A stretch of DNA of 11,307 bases from the NCBI GenBank assembly GCA_029933635.1, contig JAOZNS010000075.1, forward strand, positions 1-11,307, given 5' to 3'. Shown piece after piece: positions 6,360-11,307 of the stretch. Below the pieces are notes generated by a model. That model had not been told where the DNA came from. It ran no database searches and saw only the letters and a list, made by a program, of their open reading frames with translations. Every line of letters begins with the position of its first letter. Position 1 is the first letter of the stretch. This stretch comes from Candidatus Zixiibacteriota bacterium (lineage in GTDB: Bacteria > Zixibacteria > MSB-5A5 > SM1-73). Made by a program: the position numbers and the translations under genes.

Positions 6360-6899
6360 ATGGAAACAGAAATTATAAAACTTTTTCCTGAGATAAAACA
6401 GATAAAAGATGAGGCTCTCCGGGGTGAAGTTATATCCACCTGGGTTGAGGCGATAAAGGAAGGTGGCTGGCAAATAGAGGAACTTAAGGAAGTTCCCTTC
6501 ACCTTGCTGATACCAGAGTGCAAGATCAACCTGATTACGCACACCAGGGCGGTTACGCACACCGCACAGCAGATCGCCTCGGTGCTTTCAGACTTCTATA
6601 AGATAGAGATCAACTTCGATTTTTTGATGGCCGGGGCTATATTGCATGATGTGGGGAAACTTCTTGAATATACCAAAGAGAAAGGGGAAGTGGTCAAAAG
6701 CAAAAGCGGGAAGCTTTTGCGGCATCCCTTTTCCGGCTCCGCCTTAGCTTACCGGTTCGGTCTGCCGGAGGAGGTGGTCCATATCATCGCTACCCACGCC
6801 CGGGAAGGAGATGGGCAAGACCGATCAGTAGAGGCAATGATCATTCATTACGCCGATTATATCAATTTTGAAAGCTTGGGTGGTAAAATAAAAAATTAA
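6360..6899 (+). CDS. HD-domain phosphohydrolase (HDIG type)
   Basis: This 179-residue single-domain protein carries the metal-binding HD pattern: H61 or H67 (THTRAVTHTAQ), the paired H96-D97 in AGAILHDVGKLLEY, H122 in LLRHPFSGS, H146 in IIATHAREG and D166 in IIHYADYINFE. Such proteins are cytoplasmic metal-dependent phosphatases or phosphodiesterases acting on nucleotides or related phosphates; the substrate cannot be told from sequence. An AAGGA sequence 5 bases before the ATG supports the start. The first 55 residues have no recognised domain. It stands alone: 81 bases separate it from the chosen trpB2 start, and it has its own probable promoter. Confidence 0.85.
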   Translation: METEIIKLFPEIKQIKDEALRGEVISTWVEAIKEGGWQIEELKEVPFTLLIPECKINLITHTRAVTHTAQQIASVLSDFYKIEINFDFLMAGAILHDVGKLLEYTKEKGEVVKSKSGKLLRHPFSGSALAYRFGLPEEVVHIIATHAREGDGQDRSVEAMIIHYADYINFESLGGKIKN

Positions 6900-6940
6900 T
6901 ATGTAGAAATAAGTCGGGCCTTTAGCGATAGATTATTGGG

Positions 6941-6968
6941 AACTTAAAGAAACTTAAACTAACTTAAA
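6941..6968 (+). repeat. Three AACTTAAA copies at exact 10-base spacing
   Basis: AACTTAAA occurs at 6941, 6951 and 6961 with 2-base spacers (GA, CT). The third copy runs into the trpB2 ribosome-binding sequence AAGGAG. The spacing is close to one DNA turn, so the copies would lie on one face of the helix. Confidence 0.6.
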
Positions 6969-6980
6969 GGAGTTTTGGAT

Positions 6981-8282
6981 ATGCCCACTCAACGAAGACA
7001 GGTGAATTTGAACGTAGAAGAGATGCCGACGCAGTGGTATAACATACTTCCGGATCTGCCGGAGCCCCTGCCCCCTCCTCAGGATCCTCCAGAGGGAGAA
7101 TCGAGAATCAAAAAGTTGCCAGAGATATTGATCGGTGAATGTTTAAAGCAAGAGTTTTCAAAGGAAAGCTGGATCGATATCCCCGAAGAGCTTCAACAGC
7201 TTTATCATCAGGCTGGCAGACCCAGACCTCTGTTTAGAGCTTTTAATCTGGAAAAAAGGCTCGATACGCCAGCCCGACTCTACTACAAAGCCGAATTTTA
7301 CAGCCCCACCGGCAGTCACAAGGTGAATACCGCCTTGGCACAGGCTTATTATGCTAAAAAGGAGGGGTATAAAAGGCTCACCACCGAGACCGGTGCAGGT
7401 CAATGGGGCACCGCTTTGTCCTATGGAGCCGCCTTGGCTGGCTTGGAATGCACCATCTTTTGGGTTAGAGCAGTTTACAGCTGGAAACAAGACCGTAGAA
7501 GCCTGATGGAGTTGTTTGGAGCAAAGGTATACCCCTCCCCCAGCGATCAGACCGAATTTGGGAAAACCTTGTATGAGAAGGATTACAATCATCCTGGTTC
7601 CTTAGGGATCGCCATCTCCGAAGGGATGGAGGATGCCCAAAAAGATCCCCATGCTATTTATTGTCTGGGATCGGTTCTAAATCACGTGTTGATGCACCAG
7701 ACCATCATCGGTCTGGAAACCAAAAAGCAGTTTGAGAAACTTGACGACTATCCTGACCTGGTCATATCCTGTTTGGGGGGTGGAAGTAATTTTGGCGGTT
7801 TTGCCCTTCCCTTTGTGCGTGATGTATTAAAGGAAGGCAAGAAAATTAAATTCATCGCCGCCCAAAGCCAGGTGGCACCCAACCTTCAAGGGGAGTATAG
7901 ATACGATTTTGCCGATTATGCCGAACAAACCCCTCTGTTGAAGATGTATACCCTGGGACACCAGGTGGAGATGGGTCCCATAAAAGGAGATGGATTAAGG
8001 TATCACGGGTGCTCTCCGATAATAAGCCTCTTAAGAGATAAAGGATATATTGACACCGTGGCTTATCCCCAAGATGAGAGATATGTTTTTGAAAAAGCTA
8101 AATTGTTTATTCAGACCGAGGGCTTCCTGCCTGCACCTGAATCTGCCTACAGCATCGCCTGTGCCATAGATGAGGCAAATAGGTGTAAAGAAGCTGGAGA
8201 AAAAAAGGTGATCGCTTTCAACGTAAGCGGTCATGGCTTTTTAGATATCCCTGGATATCGAAAGGTTTTGAATTTGAGATGA
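6981..8282 (+). CDS. trpB2: Tryptophan synthase beta chain, TrpB2 type
   Basis: It is a PLP enzyme that joins indole and L-serine to give tryptophan; TrpB2 forms usually work without tight TrpA contact and are thought to salvage indole. The 433-residue protein has the PLP lysine K114 in SPTGSHKVNTAL, the catalytic ETGAGQWG (136-143, E136), the phosphate-binding GGGSN (266-270) and the C-terminal NVSGHGFLD (414-422). The roughly 80-residue N-terminal extension before RPRPLFRA and the SGHG ending mark TrpB2 rather than TrpB1. AAGGAG lies 8 bases before the ATG at 6981; an in-frame TTG at 6975 is too close to it. No trpA or other trp gene is in the window. The M48 peptidase gene follows after 6 bases, so the two are probably cotranscribed. 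Confidence 0.95.
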   Translation: MPTQRRQVNLNVEEMPTQWYNILPDLPEPLPPPQDPPEGESRIKKLPEILIGECLKQEFSKESWIDIPEELQQLYHQAGRPRPLFRAFNLEKRLDTPARLYYKAEFYSPTGSHKVNTALAQAYYAKKEGYKRLTTETGAGQWGTALSYGAALAGLECTIFWVRAVYSWKQDRRSLMELFGAKVYPSPSDQTEFGKTLYEKDYNHPGSLGIAISEGMEDAQKDPHAIYCLGSVLNHVLMHQTIIGLETKKQFEKLDDYPDLVISCLGGGSNFGGFALPFVRDVLKEGKKIKFIAAQSQVAPNLQGEYRYDFADYAEQTPLLKMYTLGHQVEMGPIKGDGLRYHGCSPIISLLRDKGYIDTVAYPQDERYVFEKAKLFIQTEGFLPAPESAYSIACAIDEANRCKEAGEKKVIAFNVSGHGFLDIPGYRKVLNLR

Positions 8283-8288
8283 GAAAAC

Positions 8289-9581
8289 ATGAACATGAAA
8301 CCCACTAACATCATACTCAGTTGCATCTTATCCATCTGGTTTGTTTTCCTCATCTTAGTTCAACCGGTCTCGCCTCAAGATGCTTCTCAGCCTCCGTCTT
8401 CGATTTCTTCGACAGACGACAGCTCAAAAGAAGCCTCTTCACAGGGAACCCAATCTCAGTTGGAAAAAGAAGAGCGTTTAAAGAAGGCTATCGATTATCA
8501 GAGGGCAAAAAACATCCACCATTTCGTTGACCAAGGATATACCTTGGTATTTTTGGTCTTGTTTTTGTTTCTGGGAATCTCTGCTTTCTTCAGGAGGCAG
8601 ATCGAGAGGATCACCAAGAAGAGATTCTGGGTGGTGGCATTTTACACCCTTCTGTTTCTTGTGGTTGTATTCATAGTTGGATTCCCTTCCAGCTATTACG
8701 GCTTTTCTTTGGAGCATAAGTTTGAACTTTCCAATCAAACGTTTTCTCAGTGGCTGGGTGAAGAGCTCAAAGCTCTTTTGGTTCTGGGCATCATTGCTTT
8801 AATCGCCGTAGAGGGAATATACCTGGCTTTAAGGAAAGCACCCAGAAGGTGGTGGATTTATGTCTCGGTGGTCTTCATATTTTTCACCATAGTTCTGGTG
8901 AATTTGGCTCCTATCTTGATCATGCCGCTTTTCAATGTGTATACCCCTTTACCTGCAGGCGAGTTGAGGGATCGGCTGGTGAAGCTGTCTCACAAAGCTA
9001 ACGTGGAGGTGGGAGATATCTTCACCATGGACATGAGCAAGCAGACCAGAAAGGTGAACGCCATGTTCACCGGTCTGGGCAACACCAAGAGAATCGTATT
9101 AGGAGATAATTTAGTAAAGGAGTTCACTCCGGATGAGATCGAGGTGGTGATTGCCCATGAGATGGGACATAACCTTTTGCACCATATATGGTGGGGCATA
9201 CTTTTCTCATCTGTCTTGGCTGGTTTAGGATTTTTTATAATTCATCTGATCGGTCCCAGAATCATAACTCGATTTAGAAATAAATTGAGGATCGAAAACA
9301 TGGCTGACGTGGCGGGGCTTCCTCTGATTTTATTGATATTCATAGTTTATGGCATAATCACCATGCCCATCTCTCCAGCCTTTTCCAGACACATGGAGAG
9401 GCAGGCAGACAGGTTTGCTCTGGAGATGACCCAGAACAAGGAAGCTTTTATCTCCACCATGGACAAATTAGCCTACATCAACTTAGCCGACCCCAACCCC
9501 AGCCCCGTCATCGAATTTTTGCTGTATGACCATCCACCCATATCGAAGAGAATAAAGTTTGCCCAAGAATATGAATTTTGA
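8289..9581 (+). CDS. Membrane M48 metallopeptidase (Ste24/CAAX protease-like)
   Basis: This 430-residue zinc endopeptidase carries HEMGH (H290, E291, H294) in VVIAHEMGHNLLHH. The third ligand is E370 in SRHMERQADRFAL, and the late YDHPP (413-417) is also typical of the Ste24 branch. Hydrophobic segments at about 8-24, 83-100, 113-131, 162-180, 189-213, 302-322 and 342-360 predict an integral membrane protein. After a signal-like first segment comes a Ser/Gln/Asp-rich linker (about 29-58), then a charged helix. Family members cleave membrane or prenylated proteins in eukaryotes and are linked to membrane protein quality control in bacteria; the substrate here is unknown. The ATG is 6 bases after the trpB2 stop with only a weak GAG before it, which suggests translational coupling; a second ATG two codons later is possible. 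Confidence 0.92.
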   Translation: MNMKPTNIILSCILSIWFVFLILVQPVSPQDASQPPSSISSTDDSSKEASSQGTQSQLEKEERLKKAIDYQRAKNIHHFVDQGYTLVFLVLFLFLGISAFFRRQIERITKKRFWVVAFYTLLFLVVVFIVGFPSSYYGFSLEHKFELSNQTFSQWLGEELKALLVLGIIALIAVEGIYLALRKAPRRWWIYVSVVFIFFTIVLVNLAPILIMPLFNVYTPLPAGELRDRLVKLSHKANVEVGDIFTMDMSKQTRKVNAMFTGLGNTKRIVLGDNLVKEFTPDEIEVVIAHEMGHNLLHHIWWGILFSSVLAGLGFFIIHLIGPRIITRFRNKLRIENMADVAGLPLILLIFIVYGIITMPISPAFSRHMERQADRFALEMTQNKEAFISTMDKLAYINLADPNPSPVIEFLLYDHPPISKRIKFAQEYEF

Positions 9582-9651
9582 TTGCGTGGATGACTGAAGC
9601 CTTCGGCTGACTTTTTTATCTTGAAATGAGACAAGAATATGGAGAAGGAGA

Positions 9652-10914
9652 ATGAGCGGGAAGACCATAATTGAGAAAATTCTGTCTAAAGCCTCCGGTA
9701 AGGATGTTTGGTCCAACGATCGGGTATGGGGGGAGGTGGATTTGGTGGTGATCCGGGATTTTGGAGGACCTAATGCCGTTCTGGAGTTTGAGAAGTTTAC
9801 TTCTAACGGTAAGGTAAAAGATCCTGAAAAGATCGCCCTGACCTTTGATTATCAGGCTCCGGCTAAAGATATGAAAGTTGCTCAAAATCAAACTTTATGC
9901 AGAGAGTTTGCTAAAAAACAGGGGATAAAAAATCTGTTTGAGGTCAACTGGGGAATAGGACAACATGTCCTTTTAGAAAGAGGGATGATCAAACCAGGGT
10001 CGGTGGTAATCGGGACGGATAGCCATATGAACCTTTTAGGATCGGTTGGATCATTCGCCTCGGGAGTTGGAAATACGGACATCGTAGCTTCCTGGTATTC
10101 AGGAAAACTGTGGTTCAGGGTGCCTGAGACCATCAAAGTAATTTTCAAAGGGAAATATAAGGAGCCAGTTTCAGCCAAGGATCTGACCTTAAAATTTGTA
10201 AAAGAGATGGGAACAGACAAAGCCAATTATAAATCTTTAGAGCTTTGTGGTGAGCCCATCGATAATCTTTCCTTAGCCGGACGGCTCACCTTGGGAAGCA
10301 TGATGACCGAGATCAATGCCAAAATCGGCTTCATCCAGCCCAATGGTGAGCCTTTGGAATTTTTGAGACAAAGATGTGGAGGTGAACTTGAGATCGTGAC
10401 CTCAGATGATGAGGCTAACTTTGTGGACCAGATAGAAATCAACGTGGACAAGTTAGTTCCTCAGATCGCTTGCCCTCACAGCCCGGATAACGTTAAGCCG
10501 GTGGAGGAGGTGGAAGGGAATCCCTTTAATGAAGGCTTTATCGGCTCCTGCACCAACGGTAGACTGGAGGATTTCAAGGCGGCGGCAAGAATTTTAAAGA
10601 AGGCGGGAAAGATTCATCCGGAGGTAAGATTGATCATCACTCCAGCCACAAAGGAGGTGGCTATGGATATGCTGGAGGCTGGGCTTTATCAGATTTTCAT
10701 GAGCGTGGGAGCAATGGTGACCAATCCAGGATGTAGCCTCTGCACCTCCGGGCATCATGGAGTTTTGGGAAAAGGTGATGTGCTTTTGTCCACCTCCAAC
10801 AGAAACTTCCTGGGAAAATTAGGAAAGGGAGCGGAAGTCTACCTTTGCAGTCCCGCAACGGTGGCGGCTTCGGCGGTCGAGGGAAAGATCACCGATCCCA
10901 GAAAATACTGGTAA
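9652..10914 (+). CDS. Aconitase-superfamily hydro-lyase large subunit (LeuC/homoaconitase-like), divergent
   Basis: The 420-residue protein aligns along its length with archaeal-type 3-isopropylmalate dehydratase/homoaconitase large subunits: TIIEKILSKASGK at the start, GTDSH (121-125), KLWFRVPETI, ACPHSPDNVK, FIGSCTNGRLED (297-308), NPGCSLCTSGHHGVL (358-372), STSNRNF and DPRKYW at the end. C300, C361 and C364 should hold the [4Fe-4S] cluster. It is unusual in having FDYQAPA (D66-Y67) where relatives have FDHQVPA, GIGQHVLLE (101-109) where they have a His one place earlier, and SHMNLLGSVG instead of SHTCTHGAFG. The substrate may therefore not be isopropylmalate or homocitrate. The required small subunit is not in the following 393 bases. 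GGAG lies 7 bases before the ATG. Confidence 0.85.
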   Translation: MSGKTIIEKILSKASGKDVWSNDRVWGEVDLVVIRDFGGPNAVLEFEKFTSNGKVKDPEKIALTFDYQAPAKDMKVAQNQTLCREFAKKQGIKNLFEVNWGIGQHVLLERGMIKPGSVVIGTDSHMNLLGSVGSFASGVGNTDIVASWYSGKLWFRVPETIKVIFKGKYKEPVSAKDLTLKFVKEMGTDKANYKSLELCGEPIDNLSLAGRLTLGSMMTEINAKIGFIQPNGEPLEFLRQRCGGELEIVTSDDEANFVDQIEINVDKLVPQIACPHSPDNVKPVEEVEGNPFNEGFIGSCTNGRLEDFKAAARILKKAGKIHPEVRLIITPATKEVAMDMLEAGLYQIFMSVGAMVTNPGCSLCTSGHHGVLGKGDVLLSTSNRNFLGKLGKGAEVYLCSPATVAASAVEGKITDPRKYW

Positions 10915-10923
10915 AATTATAGT

Positions 10924-11113
10924 TTAAGGGTTCAACGAAGGCAGAAAACTTTGAAGATTTAAAGGCATCAGGGATAATCGGCAATTTCATCAATTACCCG
11001 AAAACCACAAAAATGAAGGGCACAAAATTCAAACCTAAACCAAGAAAGTCCAGGGCAGAGGAATGAAAAGAAATCTTGGTCAGAAATAAGCTAATTGAAC
11101 TTTGAACCCTTAA
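10924..11113. repeat. 12-bp separated inverted repeat
   Basis: TTAAGGGTTCAA (10924-10935) is the exact reverse complement of TTGAACCCTTAA (11102-11113). A second pair, GATAATCGGC (10973-10982) and GCCGATTATC (11125-11134), also matches exactly. The two pairs interleave rather than nest, so they cannot form one simple hairpin. Confidence 0.6.
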
Positions 11114-11168
11114 CCGTTGAACCAGCCGATTATCATTTTTGGGTCTTCTCCAAAAGAGTTGCTAATAC

Positions 11169-11206
11169 CACATGAATGTGCATATGCACACCACATGAGT
11201 ATGTGG
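11169..11206. repeat. Cluster of three palindromes around a 14-bp core
   Basis: CACAT-GA-ATGTG (11169-11180), TGTGCATATGCACA (11177-11190, a perfect palindrome with strictly alternating purine and pyrimidine) and CCACAT-GAGT-ATGTGG (11191-11206) lie end to end with a 4-base overlap of the first two. All share the CACAT/ATGTG word. This looks like a multi-site operator for a gene beyond the right edge, or a small element; no known box is recognised. Confidence 0.55.
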
Positions 11207-11264
11207 GTTTGATTTGCCATGAAGCGCAAGATTATCTCCTTTTACCTTTTCCCCTTTTGTTCCG

Positions 11265-11286
11265 CCTCTCCACATTTGTGGAGAGG
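11265..11286. repeat. REP-like perfect hairpin
   Basis: CCTCTCCACA and TGTGGAGAGG are exact 10-base arms about a 2-base centre; as RNA this gives 9 bp with an ATTT loop. Neither side has a T-run, so it does not look like a terminator. Such CT-rich hairpins often recur between genes as REP-type repeats. Confidence 0.5.
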
Positions 11287-11307
11287 GGGATAGGTCATTT
11301 GACTCAA

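Larger units (their letters stand above)
10915..11307. other. Gene-free tail with palindromes and inverted repeats
   Basis: No open frame of note occurs on either strand; the longest start-to-stop frame noticed is about 20 codons (near 11219). The stretch holds two separated inverted repeats, three clustered palindromes and a REP-like hairpin, listed separately. No terminator with a T-run is seen after the hydro-lyase gene. Confidence 0.7.

Noticed and set aside
6900..6980. T-box or trp leader before trpB2
   Set aside because: The gap is only about 80 bases, with no T-box sequence, no Trp-codon leader peptide and no terminator.
7158..7592. 144-residue minus-strand frame inside trpB2
   Set aside because: It is antisense to conserved TrpB2 motifs; no independent evidence.
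9598..9617. AGCC-TTC-GGCT followed by TTTTTT as a terminator of the M48 gene
   Set aside because: The stem has only 4 bp and cannot be extended; three bases separate it from the T-run.

Overview
This is a bacterial window: GC content is moderate (mid-40s percent by eye), several genes have strong Shine-Dalgarno sequences, and the pyrimidine operon has a PyrR-type attenuator. Several families (DUF763, TrpB2-type tryptophan synthase beta, a homoaconitase/isopropylmalate-dehydratase-type large subunit) are common in archaea and in anaerobic or thermophilic bacteria. That suggests an anaerobe from a poorly sampled lineage, but the phylum cannot be fixed from this sequence.

The left half is on the minus strand. 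From its promoter leftwards it reads: pyr promoter (about 4870-4843), leader with a PyrR-binding hairpin (4826-4794) and an intrinsic terminator (4762-4726), pyrR, pyrB, pyrC, then a separately promoted DUF763 gene, a structured non-coding stretch (about 385-308), and the start of a membrane protein that runs off the left edge. PyrR senses UMP/PRPP state and PyrB and PyrC make dihydroorotate from carbamoyl phosphate and aspartate, so this is a compact self-regulated piece of de novo UMP synthesis. Aspartate carbamoyltransferase has no PyrI regulatory chain here.

The right half is on the plus strand: an asparaginase II family (R. etli ReAV-like) enzyme divergent from pyrR, a small HD-domain phosphohydrolase, a TrpB2-type tryptophan synthase beta closely followed by a Ste24-like membrane M48 metallopeptidase, and a divergent aconitase-superfamily large subunit. 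The last 393 bases hold no gene but are rich in palindromes and inverted repeats.

The most notable points are: the complete PyrR attenuator, with a possible leader ORF whose ribosome-binding site lies inside the PyrR hairpin; the aconitase-superfamily protein that keeps its three iron-sulfur cysteines but has replaced two usually catalytic histidines and has no small subunit beside it; a possible c-di-GMP-I-like (GEMM-like) RNA before the membrane protein; two genes whose promoters suggest leaderless transcripts; three copies of an 8-mer at exactly 10-base spacing before trpB2; and a palindrome cluster near the right edge. I see no CRISPR array, transposase, tRNA or rRNA.
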